Positions 50,114-59,784 are shown, counted from the stretch's first letter. The stretch is DNA of 64,000 nucleotides from DATFRX01 sp035630615 (GCA_035630615.1 DASQKI010000055.1:1-64000); one strand, 5' to 3'. Translations and numbers: made by a program. Notes: a model not told the origin generated them from the letters alone.

Positions 50114-50413
50114 ATGGACGCCGCCAACGTCGTCACCTCTGGGCAGGCTGCTCGCGCGGCCGAGGAACTCTCCGAGCGCGACCAGGCGATCTTGGCCTTC
50201 GAACGTCAATGGTGGCGGTTCGCTGGTGCCAAGGAGCAGGCGATCCGCGAGACGTTCGACATGTCGGCGACCCGCTACTACCAGGTGCTCAACGCGTTGA
50301 TCGACCGGGAAGCGGCCTTGGCGTACGACCCGCTGTTGGTGAAGCGGTTACGCCGGCTGCGCACGGCCCGCCAGCGGGCCCGCTCGGCGCGACGGCTGGG
50401 CATCGAGCTCTAG
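50114..50413 (+). CDS. DUF3263 protein
   Basis: A 99-residue protein of the actinobacterial DUF3263 family: LSERDQAILAFERQWWRFAG, AKEQAIRETFDMSATRYYQV and DPLLVKRLRRLRTARQRARS. The central part looks like a helix-turn-helix and the end is very basic, so DNA binding is likely. ATG 50114 has GGGAGC six bases upstream and begins just before the conserved part. It is followed after 11 bases by the LytR_C gene and then otsB, a conserved actinobacterial gene order. Confidence 0.85.
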   Translation: MDAANVVTSGQAARAAEELSERDQAILAFERQWWRFAGAKEQAIRETFDMSATRYYQVLNALIDREAALAYDPLLVKRLRRLRTARQRARSARRLGIEL

Positions 50414-50424
50414 GAGAGCTGGCC

Positions 50425-50988
50425 ATGCATCCGCGATCGGCTGACAGCGAACGCGGAGTCGCGCTGCCGCCATGGCTCATCGGCGTCAGCATCGGGGTCG
50501 TCGTGATGGCGATGCTGGCCTTCGTGATCACCGGCGGTCCCGATCGCGGCGACGAGGCGGCGGCCAACCCGACGAACGAGTCGACGTCGACGTCGGCCCC
50601 GGTCGACGAGCAGCCGTCGGAGCCGGTCGCGTCGACGCCGTCGAAGGAGTCGAAGTCGCCCAGCAGCGAGCCGGAGCCCGCGAAGAAATCCCACAAGAAG
50701 CCCGACCGGACCGCTCGCGATCGCAGTGCCTACGTCGAGGTCTACAACAACTCGGGCATCACCGGGCTCGCCAACGAGACGGCGGCCGAGCTGCAAGACG
50801 CCGGCTGGAAGGTCGTCGGCGCCGACAACTGGTACGGCGACATCCCCGACAGCACCGTCTATTACCCGTCTCGCCTGCATGACGTCGCCAAGCTGCTCGC
50901 CGCCGACCTCGGCATCAAGCGGCTGCACACGGCCGTGGCGCCGATGCGGTTCGACCGGCTGACCGTCATCCTCACTGGGACCCTGTGA
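50425..50988 (+). CDS. membrane-anchored LytR_C-domain protein
   Basis: A 187-residue protein. Twenty cytoplasmic residues, one helix (WLIGVSIGVVVMAMLAFVI), a disordered Ser/Pro/Lys linker of about 60 residues, then a LytR C-terminal domain (SAYVEVYNNSGITGLANETA, AELQDAGWKVVGADNWYGD, STVYYPSRLHDVAKLLAADL). The domain is outside the membrane and is usually attached to LytR-CpsA-Psr wall-polymer ligases; here it stands alone. TAGGAGAG precedes the ATG. Confidence 0.85.
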   Translation: MHPRSADSERGVALPPWLIGVSIGVVVMAMLAFVITGGPDRGDEAAANPTNESTSTSAPVDEQPSEPVASTPSKESKSPSSEPEPAKKSHKKPDRTARDRSAYVEVYNNSGITGLANETAAELQDAGWKVVGADNWYGDIPDSTVYYPSRLHDVAKLLAADLGIKRLHTAVAPMRFDRLTVILTGTL

Positions 50989-51007
50989 CGCCCGGGTCGG
51001 TGTACCG

Positions 51008-51838
51008 GTGACCGAGCCGACCACCGCCGCCGGGCGCGAGGCATGGCGGCGGCTGATCGACCGACCGACAGAGGCCCTCCTCGCTTTCGACTTCGACGGC
51101 ACTCTGGCGCCTATCGTCGACGACCCCGAGCAGGCACACGTGCACCCGGAGGCACTGTCGGTGCTCGGCCGGTTGGGTCCACGACTCGGCGTGATCGCGA
51201 TCATCACCGGGCGACCGGTCCGCTCGGTTCTGCGGCTGGGTCGGTTCGCCGACGCGCCCGGACTCGATCGGCTCCGCATCCTCGGGCAGTACGGCGTCGA
51301 GCGTTGGCGAGCCGACACCGGCCGTATCGAGGAGCCGCCGCCACCCGAAGGCATCGCGGTCGCCCGCGAACGGCTGCCCGCGCTGCTTGCCGAGCTCGGT
51401 CTCGCGGCGGTCCATCTCGAGGACAAGGGCCGAGCGATCGGCGTCCATGTCCGTCGGATGGCCGATCCGGACGCCGCCCTCGATCGGCTCCGCGAGCCCC
51501 TGCGGCAGTTCGCGGCCGACCTTGGTCTGACCGTCGAGCCCGGCCGCATGGTGATGGAGCTGCGCGGCCCCGGCGTCGACAAGGGCGAGGCGATCCGGTC
51601 TCTTGTCGAGGAGGTCGACGCCGGGGTGGTGGCCTACGCCGGCGATGACCTTGGTGACGTCGCCGCCTTCGATGCGGTCGCGGCGCTGCGAGCCGATCCG
51701 GATGGGCCGGCGGGCGTGTTGATCTGTCCCGCGTCGGCCGAGCAGCCGGCTCTCGCGGCCCGTGCCGATGTGGTGGTCGACGGGCCCGACGGACTGATCG
51801 CGCTGCTGACCGAGCTGGCCGACGCTCTCGACCGTTGA
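51008..51838 (+). CDS. otsB: trehalose-6-phosphate phosphatase
   Basis: A 276-residue HAD-fold phosphatase releasing trehalose from trehalose 6-phosphate. Motif I is LLAFDFDGTLAPIVDDP (first Asp nucleophile), motif II IAIITGRPV, motif III Lys in GVDKGEAIRSL, and motif IV AYAGDDLGDVAAFDAV. GTG start at 51008, 19 bases after the LytR_C gene. It completes the OtsA pathway although otsA lies at 42666 on the other strand. Followed after seven bases by the 72-bp hairpin repeat. Confidence 0.95.
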   Translation: MTEPTTAAGREAWRRLIDRPTEALLAFDFDGTLAPIVDDPEQAHVHPEALSVLGRLGPRLGVIAIITGRPVRSVLRLGRFADAPGLDRLRILGQYGVERWRADTGRIEEPPPPEGIAVARERLPALLAELGLAAVHLEDKGRAIGVHVRRMADPDAALDRLREPLRQFAADLGLTVEPGRMVMELRGPGVDKGEAIRSLVEEVDAGVVAYAGDDLGDVAAFDAVAALRADPDGPAGVLICPASAEQPALAARADVVVDGPDGLIALLTELADALDR

Positions 51839-51845
51839 CGCCCCG

Positions 51846-51917
51846 CTGAGAGGACCCAATTCGCGACGACACGCCGGCGCGTCTCGCACATGGGGTCCTC
51901 TCAGTGGGGGGCGAGCC
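51846..51917. repeat. 72-bp palindromic repeat, copy 1
   Basis: A long imperfect hairpin: CTGAGAGGACCC at 51846-51857 pairs with GGGTCCTCTCAG near the 3' end, with an inner GCGA..ACGC / GCGT..TCGC stem, then GTGGGGGGCGAGCC. About 82% identical to the copy at 59839-59910. It lies between convergent 3' ends (otsB and the gene ending at 51921), so it probably acts as a two-way terminator. Confidence 0.8.
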
Positions 51918-51920
51918 GAC

Positions 51921-52466
51921 TCAGGATGCCGGCCAGGGCCGTTGGTCGATCGGGCGCTCGAGGAGCTCGGCCCCCAACGCACCGACGACCACCGGCCCGA
52001 CACGGGTCCGGAGCAGCACGACATCGTCCTCCGGCCGGATGCCGAGCTCGAAGCCGACCCGATGCCGTCGGCCCAGGACGCGAATGATGCGCTCCCCGGC
52101 CGGATCGCGTCGGGTCCACGACCACTCCCCGGCGTCGAGGGTCGCCGCGATGCGATCGAGCGCCGCCACCGCCACGCCGGCGAGCCCGGGGCATCGGGCG
52201 CCCGCCTCGGCTCCCACGGCGTCGGTCGTCTGCGTCGGCATCCAGCGCAGTCGCAATGCGGTCGGCTCCGACTCGCCCGGCAGCATCGCCCGCCACAACT
52301 CGACGAGCGCCTCGACCGCGAGTGTGTCGGTGGCCTCCGCATCGTCGCGCGCCACCCGTGGGTCCACCCGGCGGCGCCCCTCGATCGGGGCCGGGCGCGC
52401 GACCACGTCGATGTCGTCGGGCAGCTGTCGCCGGATCTCGGAGAGGAACAGGTCGTCGAAGTTCAT
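51921..52466 (-). CDS. hypothetical protein, third gene of the DUF1023 operon
   Basis: A 181-residue soluble protein: MNFDDLFLSEIRRQLPDDID, later TALRLRWMPTQTTDA, and VGFELGIRPEDDVVLLRTRV near the end. No motif is recognised. Its ATG overlaps the stop of the preceding gene by four bases (ATGA), so it is translationally coupled. The overlapping arginine-rich frame to 51901 is a shadow. Confidence 0.7.
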   Translation of the reverse strand: MNFDDLFLSEIRRQLPDDIDVVARPAPIEGRRRVDPRVARDDAEATDTLAVEALVELWRAMLPGESEPTALRLRWMPTQTTDAVGAEAGARCPGLAGVAVAALDRIAATLDAGEWSWTRRDPAGERIIRVLGRRHRVGFELGIRPEDDVVLLRTRVGPVVVGALGAELLERPIDQRPWPAS

Positions 52467-53062
52467 GCGCCGTCACTCGTCGACGGCACGGCGAAGCGCT
52501 CGTCCTCGGCGGTCTCGTAGTCCTGCCGCTGCTCCGGAGTCGCCGGCAGGCATGGGCCGAGCACCCGCATCAAGACGTAGGGCTGCGACGCGTACAACGA
52601 CACGTTGATGGTGAGGTCTTGACGGGTGACGGTGACGATCCAGTGGGAGCCGAGCTCGCGGATGCCGTCGGGCGAGGTTTCGCTGTCGTCTGGTGTCCAG
52701 CCGACGCTGGCCAGCTCGTCGCGGATCTCGTCGACGTGGGCGCGGGTCGAACCGGTCGGCTGCTCGCGATCGAACCGGCCGTTGGCCGTCACGCGCCACT
52801 CGACACTGTCGTCGGAGCAGATCGAATACTGGGTATAGCCGAAGGTCGGCGTATAGCCGGCGGCCAGGAGACCGAGTGCCGAGTCGACGAACGCCCGCTT
52901 GCTGCGGATCAGCGCGCTAGCCATCTCGGAGTCCGACGATCTCGTCGTGGGGTCAGACCCGTGCGTCGGCTGGTCCTCGCGGTCAGGGCGTCCGGTCATC
53001 GTGCCCATCATCGCCGACAGCATCGCGGCGACGAGGGCGAGTCGTCCGATCGTCGCGCTCAC
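52463..53062 (-). CDS. exported hypothetical protein, second gene of the DUF1023 operon
   Basis: A 199-residue protein with an N-terminal hydrophobic segment (IGRLALVAAMLSAMMGTMTG) acting as signal peptide or anchor without a lipobox. A linker and then a mixed alpha/beta domain follow, with two Cys (QYSICSDDS, LGPCLPATP) and GYTPTFGYTQYSI, WIVTVTRQDLTINVSLYASQ. Its GTG overlaps the stop of the hydrolase gene (GTGA). Function unknown; its fixed place behind a secretable hydrolase suggests a partner or immunity-like role, by inference only. Confidence 0.7.
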   Translation of the reverse strand: MSATIGRLALVAAMLSAMMGTMTGRPDREDQPTHGSDPTTRSSDSEMASALIRSKRAFVDSALGLLAAGYTPTFGYTQYSICSDDSVEWRVTANGRFDREQPTGSTRAHVDEIRDELASVGWTPDDSETSPDGIRELGSHWIVTVTRQDLTINVSLYASQPYVLMRVLGPCLPATPEQRQDYETAEDERFAVPSTSDGA

Positions 53063-54747
53063 GGGGCGTGGTGCATCTCGTGCGGCGTGCGGCCGCGCTC
53101 CGGGTCACGCAGGCTCGCGTACCACGGGTCGTAGCGGGGGTCGGCGCGCGTGACGTCGTCGTAGTGGCCGGTCGTGATCGCGGCGACGTTGTAGAGCGAC
53201 TCGGTGTTCTTGTCGTAATAGTGGTTGTGATCGTCGATGTTCCAGTCGTCGCCGCGGTTGATGCTTTCGGCCTGGAAGCGGTTGGCGTCGAAGGTGTCCT
53301 CGGACGGGTCGTTGCCGAGCAGCTCCACCTGTCCCGGGAACGGGTTGAACACCTCGGTCGGGTCGGTCCAGCCGGTGCGACCGAGCGACGACACGAAGTC
53401 GCGGCTGGCGCTGCCGACCCAGGTGTGGTCGTGGGCGGTGGTCAGGTCGCCGGCGTCGCCGACCGGTACGCCGGGGCTGCCGGTCAGGATCAGGTCGTCG
53501 GCGTCGAGGTCGTATTCGGCGGCCGCAATGCCGGCGGTGGTGCTGCCGTACGAATTGCCGATCACGGTGAGGTGTGCCGGATCGTCGCCGCGTGCTGCGC
53601 GGAGCCCCTCGACGTCGGCGGCGAGGTAGCTCGCTCCGTCTCGCGCCATCTGCTGGTTGACGACGCCGGTGATGCCGCCGTCGAACGACCCGCTCGGGGC
53701 GTCGTAGCCGACCCAGTCGAGCACGGCCACCGAGTCGCCACTCGCCCAGCGGCTCTCGTCGTAGACGTTGAGCGACCGCCCCGAGCCCATGCTTTCGGCC
53801 CGCGCCCCCATGCCGGGAACGAGGACGGCCAGATGGTTCGCCTCGTCGAGGTTGCCGGTCGCGATCGCGATCCGGCCGTCGCCGTCGAACGCGTACGGCT
53901 CGTAGATGTAGAGCTGGGCGTGGACCGGCGCGCCCGTGATCGGGTCGATGTGGCCCTCGCGGGCTTCAAGGTTTTGCCTCGCCTTCTCGATGTTGGCCAA
54001 CGCCTGCGCCTCGGTGTCGGTGAGTGTGCCGGCCACCTCGTTGGCCTTGAGCCGCTCGTAGTCGTCGGCCATCACGAGCCGGTTGGCTTCGTCGCGCGTC
54101 TCCGCCGGGAGCCCGTCGGTGTTGCCGAGCAGGTCGGGGCGAGCCGCCACGATCGCGACCTGCTGGGCCAGCGTGAGCGAGTCCCACCAACGCCGCATCG
54201 CGTCGGGATCGTTGCCCGCCGGCATCGTGGCCACGATCGAGCGGACGTCGCCACCGTCCGGCGACAGGAGGTAGCCGTGGTCCTCGAGAAAGCCAGCGTC
54301 GTCGGGATTGGGGCCGCGGTCGAGCATGCCGGCAACCCTGGCGGCGGCCGCGTCGAGAGCCTCGTCGAGGCGGGCCTGCTCGGCCTGTAGCCGGCGCAGC
54401 TTCTCGGCGCGGCCGAGCGACATCACGTCAAACTCGCCCTCGCGGACCTGCGCGTTGAGCCGATCGATGCCGTCGTTGTAGGTCTGCACCGCCTGGGCGA
54501 AGAACATGACGGCGCCGCTGGCGAACTGGGCGGCCTCGGCGACGCTCGTGCCGTTGCGTACGGCGGGGTCGGGTGCCTGCGCCATCGGGAAGGAGATGTC
54601 GCCGTCCACGGCGTCGACCGCCCGGCCCATGCCGCTCTCGACGTCGCCCACCGTCGAGCTGGTGTCGCCGGACGCGCGAAGCAGTTGAGCGGCGATCCCG
54701 ATGAGCTCATCTGGCGGACTTGGATAGTGCGGAAACAAGTCGGCCAT
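53059..54747 (-). CDS. DUF1023 alpha/beta hydrolase with helical N-terminal region
   Basis: A 562-residue protein. Residues 1-135 are long helices reminiscent of WXG100/LXG leader regions (AQFASGAVMFFAQAVQTYND, LRRLQAEQARLDEALDAAAA). Residues about 280-500 are the DUF1023 alpha/beta-hydrolase domain: HLAVLVPGMGARAESM, VAVLDWVGYDAPSG, HLTVIGNSYGSTTAGIAAAE with the nucleophile Ser, LILTGSPGVPVGDAGDLTTA. A His-rich late part (DDHNHYYD) may supply the catalytic His. No classical signal peptide; type VII-like export is conceivable from the N-terminal region. Substrate unknown. First gene of a coupled three-gene operon. Confidence 0.8.
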   Translation of the reverse strand: MADLFPHYPSPPDELIGIAAQLLRASGDTSSTVGDVESGMGRAVDAVDGDISFPMAQAPDPAVRNGTSVAEAAQFASGAVMFFAQAVQTYNDGIDRLNAQVREGEFDVMSLGRAEKLRRLQAEQARLDEALDAAAARVAGMLDRGPNPDDAGFLEDHGYLLSPDGGDVRSIVATMPAGNDPDAMRRWWDSLTLAQQVAIVAARPDLLGNTDGLPAETRDEANRLVMADDYERLKANEVAGTLTDTEAQALANIEKARQNLEAREGHIDPITGAPVHAQLYIYEPYAFDGDGRIAIATGNLDEANHLAVLVPGMGARAESMGSGRSLNVYDESRWASGDSVAVLDWVGYDAPSGSFDGGITGVVNQQMARDGASYLAADVEGLRAARGDDPAHLTVIGNSYGSTTAGIAAAEYDLDADDLILTGSPGVPVGDAGDLTTAHDHTWVGSASRDFVSSLGRTGWTDPTEVFNPFPGQVELLGNDPSEDTFDANRFQAESINRGDDWNIDDHNHYYDKNTESLYNVAAITTGHYDDVTRADPRYDPWYASLRDPERGRTPHEMHHAP

Positions 54748-54894
54748 GGCGGTCCCCTTCCAGCCTTGTCACGCTACGACTCGGAGGGGTCACTATGAGC
54801 CGGATCACGCCGTCCCGTTTCGGTTCGTGACGGCCTACCGCCCAGATGGCGGACCGTGAGTACGAAATCTGAGACGACTCGTTAGGCTTGGCAG

Positions 54895-55027
54895 CTCATC
54901 GAGAGGGGCAGAGGGAAACGGCCCGAAGAAGCCCCGGCAACCGGCCGCTGGTCTCGTCCGACGCGAGGCCCCGGCGGTCACGGTGCCACGTCCGTCCCGT
55001 ACCGAGAGTCGGTGCGGGGAAGATGAG
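54895..55027 (+). promoter_or_regulatory. SAM riboswitch (S-box/SAM-IV clan)
   Basis: The conserved core is clear: CTCATC (54895-54900) can pair with GATGAG (55022-55027) as the closing stem. Between them are GAGAGGGGCAGAGGGAAACG, then GGCCCGAAGAAGCCCCGGCA followed by ACC near 54920-54942, and later CGGTGCCACGTCCGTCCCG. These match the S-box pattern (AGAG, GAGGGA, GGCCC-GAAGCCCGGCAACC, GGTGC). It is directly before threonine synthase; the closing stem runs into the GAGGAGG ribosome-binding site, so control at translation is plausible. SAM-I versus SAM-IV cannot be settled by eye. Confidence 0.85.
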
Positions 55028-55037
55028 AGGAGGCCTC

Positions 55038-56321
55038 GTGAGTGAGCTTGCAGCCCTGGACACCGACTCCGCCACCTCGACGATCCGACCGGGCGCGTTC
55101 GGCAACGCCACCGGCCTCACCTGTCGAGCCTGCGGCGCGACGCAGGAGCTAGGCCCCCACTACGCCTGTCTCGAGTGTTTCGGGCCGCTCGAGGTCGGAT
55201 ATGACTACGACGGCATCAGCCGCGAGCGGATCGAGGCCGGGCCGAAAAACATCTGGCGCTACCGCGACCTGCTGCCGGTGCCGGCCGACGTCGAGCGCTT
55301 CCCCAACACCGAGCCCGGATTCACCCGACTGATTCGGGCCGACAACCTCGCCCGCGAGTTCGGCCTCAAGACCCTGTGGATCAAGGACGACTCCGGAAAC
55401 CCGACCCACTCTTTCAAGGACCGGGTCGTCGCGGTCGCGCTGGCCGCCGCCCGTGAGCTCGGCTTCAAAGTCCTGGCCTGCCCATCGACCGGCAACCTCG
55501 CCAACGCCGTCGCCGCGGCGGCCGCCCGCGCCGGCATCGAGAGCGCCGTCTTCATCCCGCACGACCTAGAGCGCGCCAAGGTGCTCACGACGGCCGTCTA
55601 CGGCGGCACACTTGTCGCCGTCAAGGGCAACTACGACGACGTCAACCGACTGGCCAGCGAGATCGCCGGCGAGGAGGAGGATTGGGCGTTCGTCAACGTC
55701 AACGTCCGGCCCTATTACGCCGAGGGGTCCAAGACGCTCGGCTACGAGGTCGCGGAGCAGCTCGGTTGGCGGCTGCCCGAGCAGGTGGTGGTCCCCGTCG
55801 CGTCCGGGGCTCAGCTGGTCAAGATCGACAAGGGCCTGCGTGAGCTGGCCGACCTGGGGCTCGTCGAGTCGCGGCCGTACAAGATCTTCGGCGCCCAGGC
55901 GACCGGCTGCTCGCCCGTCTCCGAGGCCTTCCGTCAGGGGCACGACGTGGTCCGGCCGGTGAAGCCGGACACCATCGCGAAGTCACTAGCCATCGGCAAC
56001 CCGGCCGACGGACCGTACGTGCTCGACGTGTGCCGACGCACCGGCGGCGTGGTCGAGGACGTCAGTGACGACGAGGTGCGCGACGCGATCGCGCTACTCG
56101 CCCGTACGGAGGGTGTCTTCGCCGAGACCGCGGGTGGCGTCACGGTCGCGACCCTGAAGAAGTTGGCCGAGTCGGGGCAGCTCGACCCGGACGCCGAGAC
56201 GGTGATCATCCAGTCCGGTGACGGGCTCAAGACGCTCGACGCGATCGCCGACCGGGTCGGCCCGGCGGCGACGATCGAGCCGACCTATGCTGCCTTCACC
56301 GACGCGATTGGGAGAGGATAA
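55038..56321 (+). CDS. thrC: threonine synthase
   Basis: A 427-residue PLP enzyme converting O-phosphohomoserine to threonine. An N-terminal zinc-ribbon-like part (Cys29, Cys32, Cys44, Cys47: LTCRACGA and ACLECFG) precedes the core. PLP-binding Lys127 is in NPTHSFKDRVVAVALA, and ACPSTGNLANAVAAAAAR and VVPVASGAQLVKIDKG are further landmarks. The GTG at 55038 follows GAGGAGG. The upstream SAM riboswitch links threonine and methionine supply, since both draw on the same precursor. It is four bases before a MoaD-like gene, forming an operon. Confidence 0.95.
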   Translation: MSELAALDTDSATSTIRPGAFGNATGLTCRACGATQELGPHYACLECFGPLEVGYDYDGISRERIEAGPKNIWRYRDLLPVPADVERFPNTEPGFTRLIRADNLAREFGLKTLWIKDDSGNPTHSFKDRVVAVALAAARELGFKVLACPSTGNLANAVAAAAARAGIESAVFIPHDLERAKVLTTAVYGGTLVAVKGNYDDVNRLASEIAGEEEDWAFVNVNVRPYYAEGSKTLGYEVAEQLGWRLPEQVVVPVASGAQLVKIDKGLRELADLGLVESRPYKIFGAQATGCSPVSEAFRQGHDVVRPVKPDTIAKSLAIGNPADGPYVLDVCRRTGGVVEDVSDDEVRDAIALLARTEGVFAETAGGVTVATLKKLAESGQLDPDAETVIIQSGDGLKTLDAIADRVGPAATIEPTYAAFTDAIGRG

Positions 56322-56324
56322 CGG

Positions 56325-56600
56325 ATGAGCGTGAGCGTACGGGTGCCGACGATCCTGCGGACCTACACCAAGGGTGAGTCGCAGGTGTCGGTCGACGGTA
56401 CGACACTGGCCGAGGTACTCGACGCGCTGGACGCCTCGTACCCGGGCATCAAGGGCCGGATCGTCGACGAAAAGGGCGAGCTGCGTCGCTTCGTCAACAT
56501 CTACGTGGGCAACGACGACGTACGGTTCGAGGACGGTCTGAGGACGGCGACCCCCGAGGGCAGCTCGGTCTCGGTGATCCCGGCCGTCGCCGGTGGCTGA
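56325..56600 (+). CDS. MoaD/ThiS-family ubiquitin-like sulfur carrier
   Basis: A 91-residue beta-grasp protein: VSVRVPTILRTYTKGESQVS, GTTLAEVLDALDASYPGIKG and FVNIYVGNDDVRFEDGL, ending AVAGG. The C-terminal Gly-Gly is where sulfur is attached as thiocarboxylate. It resembles mycobacterial CysO, which feeds cysteine synthesis, and members behind thrC are common in actinomycetes. GGAGAGG lies eight bases upstream. Its end overlaps the start of the ATP-grasp gene by eight bases. Confidence 0.9.
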   Translation: MSVSVRVPTILRTYTKGESQVSVDGTTLAEVLDALDASYPGIKGRIVDEKGELRRFVNIYVGNDDVRFEDGLRTATPEGSSVSVIPAVAGG

Positions 56601-57474
56601 CCGACCGGCCGTCACCTTCGTCACCTGCACGAGCCTGCTGCCGGACGCGGCCGGCGAGCGGGAGCCCGTCACGGCTGCCCTTCGGCGCCATGGTGTCTCG
56701 TGCCGGTGGGAGGTCTGGGACGACCAGACCGTTGACTGGTCTGTCACACCCCTGGTTGCCGTTCGCACGACATGGGACTATCCGGCCCGCATCGACGACT
56801 TCCTCGCCTGGGCGCGTGCGGTCGAGAGCGTTTCGACGCTGGTCAACTCCGCCTCGGTGCTGACATGGAACACCCATAAGGGCTACCTGGTCGAGCTCAC
56901 CGAGGCCGGTGTGCGCTGCGTGCCGACCTGCGTCCGGCGGCCGGGCGAGCCGATCGGACCGGAGGTCGTGCACAGCGACCGCGTCGTGGTGAAGCCCGCC
57001 GTCGGCGCCGGCGGCATCGGGCTCGCGGTCCGGTCGCCGGATGCTGTCTGGGACGGTCTGTCCGGCGACGCCGAATACGTCGTGCAACCGATGCTGTCGA
57101 GCGTGTTGACCGACGGCGAGCTGTCGGTGTTCGTCATCGGCGGACGTCCGATCGCGGCCGTGGCCAAGCGGGCCGCCGAGGGCGAGTTCCGCGTACACGA
57201 GGAATACGGCGGCCAGTTCCGCGCCGCTTCCATCCCGTCCGAGGTCGGTGACCGGGCGGTCGAGGCGGTCGCGGTCTCGGCCCGCTTGCAGCGATCGGAG
57301 TTACCGTACGCCCGCGTCGACTTCTTGCGTGCCGACGACGGTGACTGGCTGGTCAGCGAGGTCGAGTTGGTCGAGCCGGGCCTCTACCCGAGCACGGTCC
57401 CGGAGGTCGTCGACGCGTACGCCGTGGTTGTGGCCGACCTGGTCCGCGGTGTCCATTTTGTGGACGTGGGATAA
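56593..57474 (+). CDS. ATP-grasp ligase-like protein
   Basis: A 293-residue ATP-grasp protein. AVTFVTCTSLLPDAAGERE and RTTWDYPARIDDFLAWA form the N-terminal domain; the Trp-Asp-Tyr is typical of the subgroup. Then RVVVKPAVGAGGIGLAVR binds ATP, AEYVVQPML and GELSVFVIGGRPIAAVAKRA follow, and YARVDFLRADDGDWLVSEVE with LVEPGLYP closes the metal site. It probably joins a carboxylate to an amine or thiol; substrate unknown. GTG 56593 lies inside the end of the MoaD-like gene, so the two are translationally coupled. Confidence 0.85.
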   Translation: MADRPAVTFVTCTSLLPDAAGEREPVTAALRRHGVSCRWEVWDDQTVDWSVTPLVAVRTTWDYPARIDDFLAWARAVESVSTLVNSASVLTWNTHKGYLVELTEAGVRCVPTCVRRPGEPIGPEVVHSDRVVVKPAVGAGGIGLAVRSPDAVWDGLSGDAEYVVQPMLSSVLTDGELSVFVIGGRPIAAVAKRAAEGEFRVHEEYGGQFRAASIPSEVGDRAVEAVAVSARLQRSELPYARVDFLRADDGDWLVSEVELVEPGLYPSTVPEVVDAYAVVVADLVRGVHFVDVG

Positions 57475-57516
57475 GGTCGCGGGCGTCGATCTCAGCACGA
57501 GGTAACAGGAGTGGCA

Positions 57517-57717
57517 ATGGTGCAGGGCACCGTTAAGTGGTTCAACGCGGACAAGGGATTCGGCTTCATCGCTGTCGAGGGCGAAGACGACGTCTTCGTC
57601 CACTGGTCGAAGATCGCGATGGAGGGCTACAAGACCCTTGAGGACGGCCAAACCGTGGAGTTCGAGGTCGTCGACGGGCCGAAGGGCCGCGAGGCCCACG
57701 AGGTCAAATCTGTCTGA
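57517..57717 (+). CDS. cold-shock-domain protein
   Basis: A 66-residue CspA-type RNA/single-stranded-DNA-binding protein. RNP1 is KGFGFI and RNP2 is DVFVHW, in MVQGTVKWFNADKGFGFIAV and EGEDDVFVHWSKI. A start at GTG 57511 would add two residues; ATG 57517 has GGAG five bases upstream. Followed by a terminator 15 bases after the stop, so it is its own unit. Confidence 0.95.
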   Translation: MVQGTVKWFNADKGFGFIAVEGEDDVFVHWSKIAMEGYKTLEDGQTVEFEVVDGPKGREAHEVKSV

Positions 57718-57731
57718 CACTTTCGTTTGGA

Positions 57732-57760
57732 GGCCCGGTCGTGTCCGTCACGGCCGGGCC
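57732..57760 (+). terminator. hairpin terminator of the cold-shock gene
   Basis: GGCCCGGTCGTG at 57732-57743 pairs with CACGGCCGGGCC at 57749-57760 (one T-G wobble) around a five-base loop, followed by TT. Confidence 0.85.
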
Positions 57761-57824
57761 TTCGGCTTGTGGCACCGAAAGCGGCCGGCGCGCCCATCAG
57801 ATAGCGGAGTACGCGCGGGCTGGC

Positions 57825-57889
57825 CGAAGTGTTGGCGCGAATCCGCACCGACACCGCCGGCGGACCTGCAGTTTCTCGCCAACACTTCG
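57825..57889. repeat. inverted repeat of unknown role
   Basis: CGAAGTGTTGGCG at 57825-57837 is the exact complement of CGCCAACACTTCG at 57877-57889; three more base pairs form after one mismatch (GAA with TTC). The spacer is 39 bases. It lies between the cold-shock terminator and the groEL operators. It has no gene and no U tract. Confidence 0.7.
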
Positions 57890-57937
57890 CGTCGGGCCAG
57901 GAGTCGGCGCTGCCGCGAGCAACGACCTGAGGCCCGG

Positions 57938-57964
57938 CTTGCACTCGGGCGGGTCGAGTGCTAA
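57938..57964. promoter_or_regulatory. CIRCE element 1 (HrcA operator)
   Basis: CTTGCACTC, nine bases, GAGTGCTAA. The right arm matches the CIRCE consensus in all nine positions and the left in seven of nine, with the canonical 9-base spacing. Confidence 0.8.
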
Positions 57965-57971
57965 ACACGGA

Positions 57972-57998
57972 CTAGCACTCTCACTCTGAGAGTGACAA
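57972..57998. promoter_or_regulatory. CIRCE element 2 (HrcA operator)
   Basis: CTAGCACTC, nine bases, GAGTGACAA, a close match to TTAGCACTC-N9-GAGTGCTAA. Centre-to-centre distance to element 1 is 34 bases. Together they give tight heat-inducible repression of groEL by HrcA. Confidence 0.85.
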
Positions 57999-58121
57999 GT
58001 CAGGGACCAGGACCGATGAGGCTCGGCGCCCCGGCGGGAAGGGACCGTCGTCGGCCGGAGTCGTCCGTCGCGGGCATCGCCTGGACCATCAGCTTCGACG
58101 CGTGAGGAATCGCGGAGAAAA

Positions 58122-59753
<1,632 letters not shown>

Positions 59754-59784
59754 GCCAAACGCTCAAAGTCCTCTGTCAAAGCGC

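Noticed and set aside
51901..52476. An alternative frame ending inside hairpin copy 1, giving a C-terminus similar to the acetyltransferase
   Set aside because: The arginine-rich product is a shadow of the gene at 51921-52466; the resemblance of the ends comes from the DNA repeat.
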